The translations under genes and the position numbers were made by a program. From Siphlonurus alternatus (taxonomy: Eukaryota > Arthropoda > Insecta > Ephemeroptera > Siphlonuridae): a stretch of DNA of 64,000 nucleotides. Positions 27,101 to 37,385 of the stretch are shown here, one piece after another (within the stretch, counting starts at the first letter, position 1; every line of letters starts with the position of its first letter). The notes under the pieces are model-generated. The model was not told the origin of the DNA. It saw nothing but the letters and a program-made list of their open reading frames with translations, and did not search any database. The stretch covers positions 19,896,761 through 19,960,760 of the forward strand of contig OX463784.1 in the NCBI GenBank assembly GCA_949825025.1, in the 5' to 3' direction.

Positions 27101-28404
27101 GGGAAAAAAAGAGTTCACTAAAAAACTATTATTTTTATTATTGTTGGCCTAACACTGTTTCCTATCTGACACCAAATTTAATATCCTCATTGGTATGCAT
27201 ACAGTTTAACATTTGAGCTTTGCCACTGGCTGCATTTTTCCTTTTTCCTACGCTAGATATCAGGAAACTTGCTCTCCCCACCACTCCTGATCTCAGGCCA
27301 ATGAGACATTGAGCTGTAATTGTGAGATATGCATATTAGCTACGTAACTGTGCATGTGCATAAAGGCGCAAGTGGGGAGAGGGTAAGTATCCGATATCAG
27401 GCCGAGAAATAGAAAAACACAGCCACAGTAACTAATTTACAGTATATACCAATACGAAAATAAGAGACTGTCATTTATAAAATATATTATGCTGGTGCTT
27501 TGTTATAAAATATGATTCAGCATAGACAAAATCAAGTTAAGAATTTTAAAAATACAAAATAATTATATAAAAGTGCTTCAAAGCATTTCAAATTAGTTAG
27601 GCTTCAGTTCATATCATAATAATACATAGGAGCAATGACCTCAAAGAAGATACTGTAATGAATACACAAACTCAAAAGTCAATGTTTCTCAGTACAACTC
27701 TTGTTTTATAAGTTTCAAATGTAAAATTACAAATTATAGTCTCAAATTAATCCGATTCTATTCCAAACAAAGTTTGTCTCGAGTTCGTAATGACTTATTT
27801 ACGATCATAGCAACAGGCCTTTGAAAATGGAAGATAGACAGTTTGATATTTTGTTTGGCTTCTTATAAGCATTATTATAAATCATATAATAGTGAAATAA
27901 CTAGAACTTCTATATTACATACACGGATATATTATTGATAACCTTAAATTGTGTAATGTTGACCCTAAAATGTATTTTTTCACCCTTTCATGTTGTGTAG
28001 GTCAGTGTTGACACAAAAAGACGCCGTGCGGCTATTTAGAAAAACGAAATGACTCTAAAATAGACCATTCTGACAAGCTAATTAACTAAAATATGAATTA
28101 ATAATATTCTTAGATAGTAAAGTACAATAGAAACCTTATTATAATTCTTCTATAATGTCAATATTTGGACTTAATATGAGCCCCTCCTCCTTTAGGCGCC
28201 ATAACAAGCAAAATGACAACATCGGTGATACAAATGTATTAATTGATAAAACTACATACCTTCTTCAGAATTTTCTAACATTTCTTGTAACTCTGTAAAA
28301 CTTGGATGAAAAATTCCACATGATTCAGCAAACCTTTCTAAAAATGAACAAATTACTGCAAAATTTGGATCTGCTATACACGAAGCTTCTGTTTCGGACG
28401 CCAT
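2126..28404 (-). CDS. RSF1: Remodeling and spacing factor 1 (RSF1) homolog, 18 exons, 3780 aa
   Basis: RSF1 is the histone-binding partner of the ISWI ATPase SNF2H in the nuclear RSF nucleosome-spacing complex. Exons, 5' to 3': 28260-28404, 26364-26548, 24428-24624, 14905-22277, 14384-14452, 13338-13522, 12302-12358, 10595-10722, 9953-10116, 9472-9597, 8782-8993, 7806-8066, 7244-7463, 6436-6689, 5513-5727, 4574-4844, 3707-3968, 2126-3144. Every junction has GT/AG and the phases agree, giving 11343 nt with a single stop. I chose the ATG at 28404 (MASETEAS) because its context is good (G at -3 and +4); the in-frame codon further upstream is only TTG. Landmarks: N-terminal [13 protein letters not shown] block, PHD finger at residues 2856-2900, the [12 protein letters not shown] and [10 protein letters not shown] motifs that follow the PHD in this family, AT-hooks near 2599 and 3490, and a C-terminal motif like vertebrate RSF1. 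The excess length over about 1440 aa in vertebrates lies mainly in exon 4. Confidence 0.93.
3707..8066 (-). CDS. RSF1: RSF1 exons 12-17: acidic/basic region after the PHD finger
   Basis: Exons 7806-8066, 7244-7463, 6436-6689, 5513-5727, 4574-4844 and 3707-3968. Family landmarks are [16 protein letters not shown] (vertebrate ISYRFDEFDEAIDEAI), [11 protein letters not shown] (vertebrate GRGKDISTI), and [15 protein letters not shown] (vertebrate RQINYKEDSESDG). Between them lie long Asp/Glu/Ser runs alternating with Arg/Lys runs, e.g. [19 protein letters not shown] in exon 16. Codons here are GC-rich, unlike most of exon 4. All junctions are GT/AG and in phase. Confidence 0.9.
8571..8733. mobile_element. 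hAT-type MITE with 8-bp target duplication TCAATAAG
   Basis: Ends CAGGCGCGGATCCAG and CTGGATCCGCGCCTG are inverted repeats. The element is flanked by an exact TCAATAAG duplication (8563-8570 and 8734-8741), the 8-bp hallmark of hAT. It is 163 bp with G and C tracts and no ORF, and sits about 40 nt inside RSF1 intron 11. Confidence 0.92.
8782..9597 (-). CDS. RSF1: RSF1 exons 10-11: PHD finger and RSF1 signature
   Basis: Exons 9472-9597 and 8782-8993 encode a complete C4-H-C3 PHD finger: CQKC, then CDTC, the H of GWHTSC and its Cys, and WFCPNC (residues 2856-2900). It is split by a phase-1 intron after CDTCDM. PHD fingers of this class read histone H3 tails. After it come a basic helix ([19 protein letters not shown]) and [13 protein letters not shown], which is the RSF1-specific sequence after the PHD (vertebrate YVGISIENIIPP). 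This pair of blocks is the strongest evidence for the RSF1 assignment rather than another PHD protein. Confidence 0.95.
9140..9192. repeat. (AAAT)n microsatellite
   Basis: About 13 uninterrupted aaat units in RSF1 intron 10. A shorter tract of the same motif lies at 43308-43335. Confidence 0.95.
9953..14452 (-). CDS. RSF1: RSF1 exons 5-9: charged linker with a lysine-rich microexon
   Basis: Exons 14384-14452, 13338-13522, 12302-12358, 10595-10722 and 9953-10116. Exon 6 encodes a Lys/Glu helix ([20 protein letters not shown]), likely coiled coil, followed by an acidic serine tract. Exon 7 is only 57 nt and encodes [19 protein letters not shown], a strong bipartite-like nuclear localisation signal. 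Exon 8 has a second basic run ([14 protein letters not shown]). Exon 9 is acidic ([15 protein letters not shown]). All acceptors and donors are canonical and the phases chain without a break. Acidic and basic patches of this kind are typical of histone-binding RSF1 regions. Confidence 0.85.
11609..12010. mobile_element. TTAA-flanked foldback element A1
   Basis: Begins TTAAGGTAGAGATAAC and ends with its complement; arms of about 170 bp surround a centre containing TCCCATGGAGA. TTAA is at both borders (11609-11612, 12007-12010). It lies in RSF1 intron 7. No ORF. Confidence 0.88.
12727..12836. mobile_element. 110-bp foldback MITE, ATGGCCTGGCA ends
   Basis: Ends ATGGCCTGGCAATCAAA and TTTGAATGCCAGGCCAT, inverted with one mismatch. 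RSF1 intron 6. No ORF. Confidence 0.72.
13060..13280. mobile_element. Foldback MITE, AGCCTGTTCACTCATGTCTC ends
   Basis: A 24-bp terminal inverted repeat (agcctgttcactcatgtc against gacatgagtgaacaggcc), with a further pair cacaattttcag / ctgaaaattg. RSF1 intron 6, about 58 bp from exon 6. Confidence 0.8.
13612..13966. mobile_element. TTAA-flanked foldback element B1
   Basis: Ends TTAAGGGTAAGGTAACGCC, perfect at both borders, with arms of about 165 bp. Interior markers are aaaatgttctcctc and aaaatatcaggtatacaaa. RSF1 intron 5. Confidence 0.9.
14602..14736. mobile_element. 135-bp foldback with 38-bp near-perfect arms
   Basis: Arms TCGTCGCCTCAGAATGCAAG and CTTGCATTCTGAGGCGACGA continue through gtcgcgtaagtac on each side. 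A solo decayed arm lies near 24778-24820. In RSF1 intron 4, between the giant exon and exon 5. Confidence 0.82.
14905..22277 (-). CDS. RSF1: RSF1 exon 4, a 7373-nt exon with low-complexity repeats
   Basis: This is one uninterrupted exon of about 2457 codons. It has a good acceptor (ccacag) before 22277 and a GTGAGA donor after 14905, and it keeps frame with exons 3 and 5. It begins KDRESLAEL, matching the RSF1 region after the N-terminal domain. It then becomes a Lys/Glu/Ser/Pro/Thr-rich disordered stretch with two tandem-repeat arrays, and ends with basic [11 protein letters not shown] and [10 protein letters not shown]-hook-like sequence. The vertebrate protein has an acidic/lysine-rich disordered segment here but it is much shorter. 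Long open frames on the opposite strand are by-products of its biased codon use. Confidence 0.9.
15716..15945 (-). repeat. Coding 30-bp tandem repeat in RSF1 exon 4 (EPKEKATIS decapeptides)
   Basis: About eight to nine consecutive 10-residue units of the form SEPKEKATI run over about residues 2287-2364. There are single substitutions ([36 protein letters not shown]). The regular 30-bp period and near identity of the central copies suggest recent slippage or unequal exchange. Confidence 0.88.
18628..19850 (-). repeat. Coding tandem repeat in RSF1 exon 4: 11 copies of a 33-43 aa unit
   Basis: The units run over about residues 985-1395 and share the frame [15 protein letters not shown], then [15 protein letters not shown] and TEKS. 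Copies differ by substitutions and by short in-frame indels (for example an extra TVT, or loss of VPVPK). Looser copies extend towards the N-terminus ([21 protein letters not shown]). The DNA period is about 100-130 bp and all indels preserve frame, which points to repeat growth under selection for an open frame. Confidence 0.9.
22294..22333. repeat. 20-bp tandem duplication next to the giant exon
   Basis: aaattagggttgggttgctt occurs twice head to tail, ending about 17 bp upstream of the exon 4 acceptor of RSF1. It includes TTAGGG but is not a telomeric array. Confidence 0.85.
22866..23180. mobile_element. Foldback element C-a (decayed)
   Basis: Shares attattgcagaaat, agggcaccaaattatgcta and the complementary right arm with the 48989 and 57359 elements. 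Tips aacaactt / aagttgtt are eroded. RSF1 intron 3. Confidence 0.72.
24282..24347. repeat. Short 66-bp palindrome
   Basis: Arms AGGCCCCATTGTACC and GGTGCAATGGGGCCT around about 36 bp. Possibly a minimal MITE. RSF1 intron 3, about 80 bp downstream of exon 3. Confidence 0.6.
24428..28404 (-). CDS. RSF1: RSF1 exons 1-3: conserved N-terminal SNF2H-binding region
   Basis: Exons 28260-28404, 26364-26548 and 24428-24624 encode residues 1-175 plus two bases. The block [13 protein letters not shown], then [25 protein letters not shown] and [16 protein letters not shown], follows the N-terminal half of vertebrate RSF1 in order and spacing (DDT/WHIM-like region). In vertebrates this half contacts the remodeller ATPase. 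Intron phases are 1, 0 and 2. Intron 1 (26549-28259) holds a MITE at 27226-27429. Intron 2 (24625-26363) holds foldbacks at 24996-25341 and 25788-25936. Confidence 0.92.
24996..25341. mobile_element. TTAA-flanked foldback element D with GC-rich centre
   Basis: Ends TTAAAGGTATACAGGCCTC and GAGGCCTGTATGCCTTTAA. The core contains three perfect TGACGTCA sites (25130, 25172, 25192) and paired cgaagtcgc / gcgacttcg. RSF1 intron 2. Confidence 0.85.
25788..25936. mobile_element. 149-bp foldback MITE, CTACAGT ends
   Basis: Arms ctacagtgtagcagatctta and taagatctgtaatactgtag, with a second pair acctgtaga / tctacatgt. RSF1 intron 2. Confidence 0.7.
27226..27429. mobile_element. Foldback MITE, ggctgcatttttc ends, copy 1
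   Basis: Outer arms actggctgcatttttcc / gaaaaacacagccacagt and inner gatatcagg pairs. Same family as 49547-49757. RSF1 intron 1. Confidence 0.68.
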
Positions 28405-28617
28405 TTCACTAAACGCGCAATGTTCTGCGCAAGTCAAATCAGCTTAACTTTTATACTTATTTGTTTTTTTATTTTTATTTGAAATAGTACTGAATATTAT
28501 TTCAACTATATTAAATTATATTTTAATTTTTAATATTCACTCTTTTTTCAAACTTTCAAATACTTAAGAATAGCAAAATAGTCAAAAGTAATAAATTTTG
28601 TTTCTATTTTGACTAAC

Positions 28618-28628
28618 TTTGCGCGAAA
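28618..28628. promoter_or_regulatory. E2F-type site upstream of RSF1
   Basis: TTTGCGCGAAA is a full match to the E2F consensus, about 215 bp upstream of the RSF1 ATG in otherwise AT-rich DNA. A second GC-bearing patch (ctgcgcaag, aacgcgcaa) directly precedes the ATG. E2F control would fit a chromatin assembly factor needed in S phase. The transcription start is not visible. Confidence 0.5.
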
Positions 28629-28737
28629 CGTTCAAACGCTGCTATTTGTGAGACAAAAATTTAATCGATCATTTAGATTTATATATTAATATATATATAT
28701 ATATATATATAGAGTCGAATTTTCTAGTTGGAAAAAA

Positions 28738-29447
28738 GCACAAAATCCCATTCATAAAAATTATGAAAAAAAATTAAAATGTTCTCCTCCCAATCTATAT
28801 ACATCCCCTATCAGTAGGTAAAATATCAGGTATACAAAAACGAGCTATACGGGTCTTTCACCATACGTCACAAAACAATATGACGTCATAATTGTGTAGG
28901 CAAAACATTGTCAGTGGCATAGCAAATACGTGTTAAAGTTGGTCTCGAAATTAATTTCTCCTGACGATTCGTATCATATCTCGTAGAAATTTCTTTCATA
29001 AATGGTGACAAGAAGAACCAATGCTAGTGAAAAAAAATATTTGGTGACCAAAACTGTTATGAGAAAAGAGGTGTTGTGAGTTATGTTAACACGCACAGCA
29101 TAGGATTTTAGGGTTTTCTGCCTACATCCCGAAGCTCTTCGGGCGGCTTCGGGCATCTCCGTGCTACCCAAAATGTAAACATGAAATTCCTGTATATATT
29201 TTTGAGTTATTAATTAATTTTTAAAGTTGACTATATAATTTAGCATGGAGAAATTTAATGGAACTTTCATGTTAAATTAGTCAACTTTAAATTAATAACT
29301 CAAAAACTAGCTCATTTTTGTATACCTGATATTTTACCTACTTGATAGGGGATGTAAAAAGGAGAACATTTTAAATTTTTGTCATAATTTTTATGAATGG
29401 GATTTTTTTAGCATTGGGTCAGCTGATCCGTATTATCTCTACCTTAA
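28738..29447. mobile_element. Foldback element B2 carrying a nested insertion
   Basis: The interior matches B1 (aaaatgttctcctc, aaaatatcaggtatacaaa). The right end is GATAATCT-type, complementary to TTAAGGTAGAGATAA, like A1. The left tip is lost. About 340 bp unrelated to the family (about 28854-29194) interrupts the left arm. Just upstream of RSF1. Confidence 0.8.
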
Positions 29448-32400
29448 GACATCATAATAAAGGGATGTTTTAAAATTTCTCTTTTTTATTCATTGAAACT
29501 TGAAACCTTTAAAAAAAATGTATAAATATATATTATATATATCGTTTACTTAATTAAAATAGTTAAAATTTTAATTTCTTTTTAATTTTTCATAATATAT
29601 AATATAAATTTAATTATATCAATTGTAAATTCTAGTGCTAAATTTAACGCGTTCATATAATATCAATAATATTATATTTATCATATTAATATGCAACCAT
29701 AAATAATATCTTAAATTTACTTGCATATTATATGGCACGTACATATACATCATACTTTTGTACGAATTATATAATATAAATAATTATATATATTTTTATA
29801 TTATATTATACGTACTGTATAATACATACGTTATACACCCCCATAACGAAATTGCAAAACAAGAGGGTTTGATTTTTTGACGATAATATTATATGCAAAA
29901 GATTATATTATATAGGATTAATTAAAAAACAAAATAAAATAATTTTTATATAAAATTTTATTGCTGTACTGACAATAACATTTGGGGGGCTATACAAAAA
30001 TGATGAATATTATATTATCAACAGGTATTCTTAATCTCAGGTGCAAAACATCAACTTTTTAATATAAATATCTGGTATTATTAATTAATATACACATACA
30101 TTGAACTAATTAATACTAACACACAGCCAATTATTAATAACTATTATACAACATCAACCAAATTATAATCTTAAAATGACCATAAGATATAACACATTAA
30201 ATAAAGGCGTCTTAATAGTCTATAATACACACATTAATATATGTTTACAATAAATAAATCAACCGTGGTAACTGCAAAAGCGGTGTGACATAATCCGTAA
30301 GCTCACAAATATAAATGTTTGTAATCTGAGCAGTATAATATATAAAGTCCATTTGCTTCAAGGCCAAATTCGAATCTGCATAAATTATATGCCCATCAAT
30401 CCTTTGCAGTGATCACAAACGATATGTAACTTTTTCCTAATAATTAAGCAACTATCATATATTAACATCAATTATAAAATTTAAAGTGAAGAATTTACAA
30501 TTAATAGGAAGAAATAATTAATTGATCTTTTTAAATAGAAGTGCATAAAAAAGAATTTACGATAATATTAGTATAAGTTAATTGTATGTAGAAAATCTGA
30601 ATTGTAAATTTGTGTTTTTCATGCAAGTATAGATTATAATTTTTTTAAAGATTTGAAGAGTTATAGAAAGATTTTTATAAAAGATTGAATAAATGTTTTA
30701 ATGTAAGTTAGATTTTTTTAAGACATTATATTTTTAAAACATCGATAATATTGAAATAAATTTTCTTTTGCAAAATTTTTGTGTGCAAAAACTATAATAT
30801 ATAATTATAGTGCATTTTGTGAAGTGAATTTTAAAGTTTAATTTTTATGATAATTTTAAAGATTACTTTTTTAAAGATTAAGTAATTAATAAGTATAATA
30901 TTGTGCATATAAATAGTGTTATAAAATTGTGAAGATTCTTTAATTTATTCAAATAACCATCAATATATATACTAAAATCTCGATAAAACCAATTAATACA
31001 AAAATATTATTATTATATTTATATATTTTAAACTGAAAAACGATATTTTTGTATTTGATTGTATAATTTATAATTATATCATAATAATAATTAAATAAAA
31101 CATTGTTTTGTTCTAATGTTTCCAATCATGCAGTTGCTTTTAGAGTTGTTTTGAGTTTTGAGATTGTAATATATATTTTAATGAATTAAAATGCCACTAT
31201 ATATATTTACAATAATTATGAATAGATATATATGGGCGAAATTCAAAATTTTATATGTATATAGTTTTAATAATTTTGTTGTAATATAATTTCAATTTTT
31301 TTTTATAAATATTTTAGGTGTTGTTAAATATTTTAGTTTTAGATTTTTTATATAAATAATTATATTTTCTCTTCATATTAGTTATGTACATCACAGTTTA
31401 TATCATAATTAATTACTTCTTTTTTTAATAATTAAGATCAGTCTGTATCTACTTATACAGTATATACATAGGGAGAAAAAAAAATAAATGACAAAAATTG
31501 TGACAACTCCCTTTCAGTATAATGATACTTAATTCTTTCATTCTCAAAATTGCATTGATTAAAATAGTGAACAGGTAAAAACTATAGATAAACATCAGTA
31601 CTTCAAATTTGAGGTTAAAATAATAATAAAAAATAATGCATGGTCTTATCTGTGTACAAATATTTTGCAAATATTTGCAATGTTTCAATGACATGAAGCT
31701 TATCCAGCTGAAGAATGAACTCAATTTAACTCAAAACAGAGAGTGAACGGAAAAGAGGAGGGGAGGGGGATTTTAGCACCTTATATAATAATATGTTTCA
31801 GTACAAATTTATGATGTATAAATATAAAAGCATAATAATATGACATTCAAGCCAGATATACCATATAATATGCAAATTATATTTGCAGATGTAAAGAAGT
31901 TTTAATTATTTATTATTTTTTTTTTTTTACGAAAAATATTAGAAATTATTGGTTTTTGTTTTCAATTTAGAAATAAAGTCGATTACTTAAACACTTGAAT
32001 AATTTTTACTTTTGCTATTACACAATGAAATATAATTTTCTACTAAAATATGCACTTTAAAAAAATGAAAACAAAATGCAGGAGCACTATAAAATGCAAA
32101 TAGTTATTAAACAAAAATATTGTACTCTTAATCAAAATTAATAAATATTACCTCATTTTATTTATTTATTTATTTATTATATTTCCCGATTGTTACATAA
32201 AATAACAGTTGGCCGGTGATACTAAAACAGTCCTATGTACAGAACGAAACGCAACGGGTGAGTCACGCATAGTATCAACTAATTAGTATCTAACTAATTT
32301 TAGTTCTTCAGTTAATTTAAGAAAAAAATAGTAATAACTAGTCATATTTATACCTCACAGTCTCACAGTCACAATATCTCTACACTGGCAATTATAGCTA

Positions 32401-34080
32401 GTCAATTACACATTAATTAAAAAATGTTCTCCTGTATTGGTTTGGTGAGAATTGCATTTAGCTCTAGAAAAGATATAGCCATAAAGTCTATATTATATGG
32501 TTGGCTCTATACAACCTTAGAGTCTATGTAGTTTGCAAGCACTCTACATAAAAAATTCCAGTCACTTAAGTTCAGTTCTAGTTGGTTTGTAGGGAGACAA
32601 ATATTACCCCATAGTTGAAAACAATGGCAAATTCTACAGCAGGATTTTGTATGCAAAGGATTTGTCAATAAAAAAAGGGAGAGGGGGCAGGTGGGGGAGT
32701 GCTAAAAGGATAGTTTTCTCACTCATTTTCTACTGTCATTAGATTTTTTTTACGCCCTCCCTGCTTTTTCTCTATAACTGTAGTTTGTAGGAAAATATTA
32801 AAGTTTGTCATTGTTCACTTAATTTGTTATACTATTTATAGTAAAATAATCTTGATGGAAAAATCATAATAAAAACAATACAGTAATTGTAATAATTAGA
32901 ATGAAAAAAATTAAAAAAAAATACATCTAAGTTTCGAAATTATTGCAAAATTTGTTTCTTTAGCAAAATTGTGGATTGCTCCATTCACCTAACTACATGC
33001 TTTTTATATTTTTATTTAAATTTATAGGAATTAGTGGATCACATTTTTTAAGTGGTAAAGCTATAGGATGCGTCACATTAGTCCTACAAGGGTCTCAACA
33101 CTTGTACTTCTATAGTTCATTTTATAGAAGCTTACATTACAGATAAAGATACCTCAGAGATCATATTAATCAAGTTCTTCACACAGAATTAATTAAGAGC
33201 TAGATGCCACACATAAGTACATAGGTAGGGTCAGACAAACCCTTTACCCTTGATACCTAAGTCTCATAGTTAAAGGGATGATAGTTACTCTGAAACAGTT
33301 AATGACAGATGGCCCCTTGATGTTAGGCAACTTGTTCAGCATAAAAAATAAGCAGGTCACATGCACAGCAGGGGTAATTGATAAAAAAATTGTAGCTTGC
33401 TTTCTTTTAGTGCCAAATAGAAAGCTCAGAGAAAGTTGTTTTTTTTTAGGTGGATATTTATAGAGGCTTCAAGTTATTATGTATTGTGATATTTATTTAT
33501 GTAATTTAATACTTGAAAATGCAACAAATTGAATTTTCTAATTTTCTCCGCACACTATTAAAATGACTAAATTAAGAATGTGACTTTATATTTAAATTAC
33601 ATTTTACAAATTTAATGTTACAAATATTAAAAATTTTATTAAAATGAAATAAATAAAATATTGTAACATTTTTGGACCCAGATTTCATATCTGAGTATAA
33701 CTGTCTTTAAATATTTTCTTCATTACTATTTTAATTGGCTGTGCTCCATGTTAAATCTTAAATCATATAAGATATATAATATATAAACTTAAAATTTTGA
33801 AAACTTGAAGCCTTTATAATTAAATCATTTGAGAACACTATGAAGTCACTGAAATCATATATCTCTACCTCCACATATAAAGGTAGACTCGTCAAGTAGT
33901 CTACAGATTTTACTAGCTCTAAACACACACTTTTTGCTCTACCACATTGGTCACACAAAATAATCTACTTAGGGAGACAAAGGTTTATATATATCCCTAG
34001 CTAATTCTCATATCTAGAGGATAGCCCCACAAATGTCTATACTAGCTAGGGGGGTATTATAGCTATTGCTATATTTTAGA
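29448..34080. other. Gene-free AT-rich spacer between RSF1 and the SLC35F-like gene
   Basis: No exon-like GC-rich segment, convincing ORF or foldback was seen. Composition is extremely AT-rich with many short TA runs. An SLC35F 3' UTR should occupy the part nearest 34186. Confidence 0.5.
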
Positions 34081-34186
34081 GAGGCTACGTCTCATCATCT
34101 ATCTCATGATGTCACACGGGTCCCATCTCGTGTTCGGAATCCCAACACGCCTCCCCTCCACTTACACTGCCGGAGTCTCCCGTGGG

Positions 34187-34301
34187 TCACCTAACTCGAC
34201 CGGAGGGGGAACGTAAGTGGGAACGGATGTAACCGGTACGGTAGTCGACAACATCGCGACGTTGACCGGTACTCGAACCACTACGATGCCGACGACTCCA
34301 T
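34187..34301 (-). CDS. Candidate last exon of the SLC35F-like gene
   Basis: A GC-rich island in very AT-rich DNA. The acceptor ggttacag precedes 34301. Joined in phase 2 to exon 9 (donor AG|GTCAGT at 38639), it reads RWSRRHRSGSSTGQRRD and on to a TGA at 34187-34189, a basic cytosolic tail of the kind that follows the last TM in SLC35F3. The intron would be 4.3 kb. Without this splice, exon 9 runs into RSVTDP and a stop, so a short tail is the alternative. A second frame of the island is also open. Confidence 0.45.
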
Positions 34302-37300
34302 CTGTAACCAATCACAGTCAAGTGTGAGCAATAGGGAAAAAAGAATTAGTAATACATAGAGGGACCTGTTTTATGGGTTAGTTATTAAAAAAAAAAAAAA
34401 AAAAAAAAACCCCATAGAATTGAAGTTGCAATCTACAAATTTATAAAAGGGCTTCTACATAAGTCAGGGTATATCGTCCCTTGTCCGCAATAATGAGCTA
34501 TCTGCTTCCACGATTTCGTTGCAATAATGAGCTAGCTGCTTTTTCAGGTGAGCGCAATTATGAGCCTTATTTTATATCAATTTACAGCTCATAATTGCAT
34601 TCATCTGAAATAGCAGACAGCTCATTATTGCAACTAGATCATGGAAGCAGATTGCTCATTATTGCGGACGAGGGACGATATATTGCCACCCTGATCTAGA
34701 TAAACCCAAAAATGCATAATTTATAATAAGGTTTTAGTAGGTTTGGGGTAGTAAGTAGACTTAATTGGTAAAAATATATCATAGATGTACCCAATTTTAC
34801 TGTAATTTCATTTAATAAATATTTAAAAGGGACTTTAATTTATTCTATCATTTCAAATAAATATAAATTATCCAACTTCAATTCCGAGATGGCAATATGT
34901 AAAATCAGTAAAATTAACCCATTTAGATTAGTTCCTCTAGTTGTAACTGTTTGAAGGTCAGAGAAACAAAAATTGTTATTTTGTTAAAAGTATTTAATTA
35001 ATTGTAATATAGCGAGACTTGTTTAAGTTTTAATTATATTAAAAAAAAAAAAAAAAGCATTATAAAAATTAAATTTAATATATATATATAGGGGCATTCA
35101 CAAAGTCTTAAGGCCACATTTAAGGCTCGATAATTTAAAGCTTGATTTTAGACGTGTTTTTTAGATCCAAAATTTCTGGTCTTAAATTATTGAGCCGTAA
35201 ATGTGGCCTTAAGGCTTTGTGAATGCCCCTTATATTGTTTTAAATTTTAATGCATACCTGTATGTCTGTTGTACTTCTTAATTTAATTTATATTAAATGT
35301 TGTCAAGTTTGTTAATTTACCATATATATGGTAAAATTTTTTATGTATATTGCATAAGTTGTTAATTTTACAACATTAAATTTTTTACTAGCAAGTTTTA
35401 TAATAAATAATTTTTCAAAGAACATAATGAACATTAAGAAATTTTTTGTTTGGTGCAATTAATATACTGAAGTAAATGAAAACAACACAAATAACATTTA
35501 CAAGAAATAAGTGAAATTTTCAGAGACATTGAAAGTGAAGTACAGCAAGAAATGTTTCCATTTATAATCCATGAGAACAAAATAAAATAATAACATGTAG
35601 TTTTATGTGGTGTTTTGCTTCATGCTTTTTGCTACACATAGGAAATTTTTAGTGCCATCCCCAGAAAATTAATGTATAAAAAACAGGTTAATTATTTTTT
35701 TAAAAAATTTAACTTTATAATATTTTATTTATAAAACTCATCACATTTCTTTTTATTTAAAATGTGCAGACTGGTGTTATAATAATAAATTATTTATTGT
35801 TATGACTCTGGTGACTAATTTTTATAATAAAATAGTAAATTTATATAAAAATTAGTATTAAAAATCTTGTAGGTGATTAAAATTTAAAAAATTAGCAGCA
35901 CAAAGATTCACTAGCGTCTGACATGTGAGTTTGAATATTTTCAAAAGCATGGATGCACAAAAATATTACAATGCAAGTATTTTTTTTTAGCCCACTTTGC
36001 CTTATTTTTAAAATCAGCATATCGCCATTCAAAAATGCATATAAAAAAAAATTGGGTTTATTTATAAACTACAGTGTTTTTGTGTACACAGTCAGTTCCA
36101 AATCATAATATAAACTACATTACAAAGGAAATATACTAACATTTAAGGAAAGGGAACCATTTAAGTGCTTGTTGTTTTCAAACTAAATACAAGGAAAGTG
36201 TTGATAATAAATAAATACGCTCTTAAATGATTTGGAACTTACTGATGGTAGTTTTTTGTTAATATTTATTTACATTGTTGCTTTGCTGTAGGTGAAGATT
36301 TAATCAATCAATATTGATTAAAACTTTGATTGGTTGTCACATCAGCAGATGATGCTTTTCCTCGACTTGGATAACCCCTCGCCCTAATCCTACAAAAAAT
36401 ATCAAAAAATATAACTTCAAAAAAATATTATAATTATTCTTCTTTTTTTTTTAAATAAAAAAATATCATCCGTGAGAAAATATATAATTATTTAAATCTA
36501 AAATAACATAATTGAAGATTACAGTTTTTTTTTTTTATATTATGTATAAATTTTGAAACTTATTACTAAAATATTTTTATCAAAGATTTTAGCCTAAAAA
36601 ATTTTAGTAACGGATTTACTAAAGGTATTTGATATGAAATTTTAGTGCAAAAAATTATAGATTAAAATTTACACTAAATGTTATATATTCAATACCACCT
36701 ATAACAATTAAGTATTAAAGGATTAAAATATTTTTCCAATTTAAAACAAAACCAATGAATGACTTGGTATAAGAAACTAATGCTGCCACTTCACAAATTC
36801 GAATTTTTAGAGAAGAGTGATCGACTCATCTGGCTGATCAGTGGTACAGAGTAGCTCCAGCTCTCTTTGTCTTGGAAAAATATTAGTACGGCTACTTAAT
36901 TAAATTCAAAAAGGCTCTTCTTACAATACCATCTCTTCAAAGTGGTAATATCAGTGAAATAGGCAGCCCACAATGTTTTTCTAAAAATAGAGCAAATAGG
37001 CATGCTACTTCGGGTAGGCAGGCAATGCTGTATGATAATGACAAACACTGGGGGCCATGCCTAACTTTACCAGCTAGCCACTACCTGTCGGACTCTTAAT
37101 GCAAACTTGAGAGGCGAAACATATAAATAAGTGACTTTTTATGTTTAAGTTTCAAAATTTAATTAAGATCATGGAAAACATCAAAATAATCATTTTTATC
37201 TTCAGAAATAATCTCAGACTCAAATAACTGTATAATTTTGCGTTTTTTAATGTTTTGAATTGTCATTGAAGTTCATATTTTGCAGTTTTATTATAAAAAG

Positions 37301-37344
37301 AACAAACCTTAATGCATCATAAAAACTCTAGTTTGTAATAAAAG

Positions 37345-37385
<41 letters not shown>

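Noticed and set aside
28405..28437. A longer RSF1 N-terminus starting at 28437
   Set aside because: The codon there is TTG, not ATG. The first ATG in frame is at 28404 in good context.
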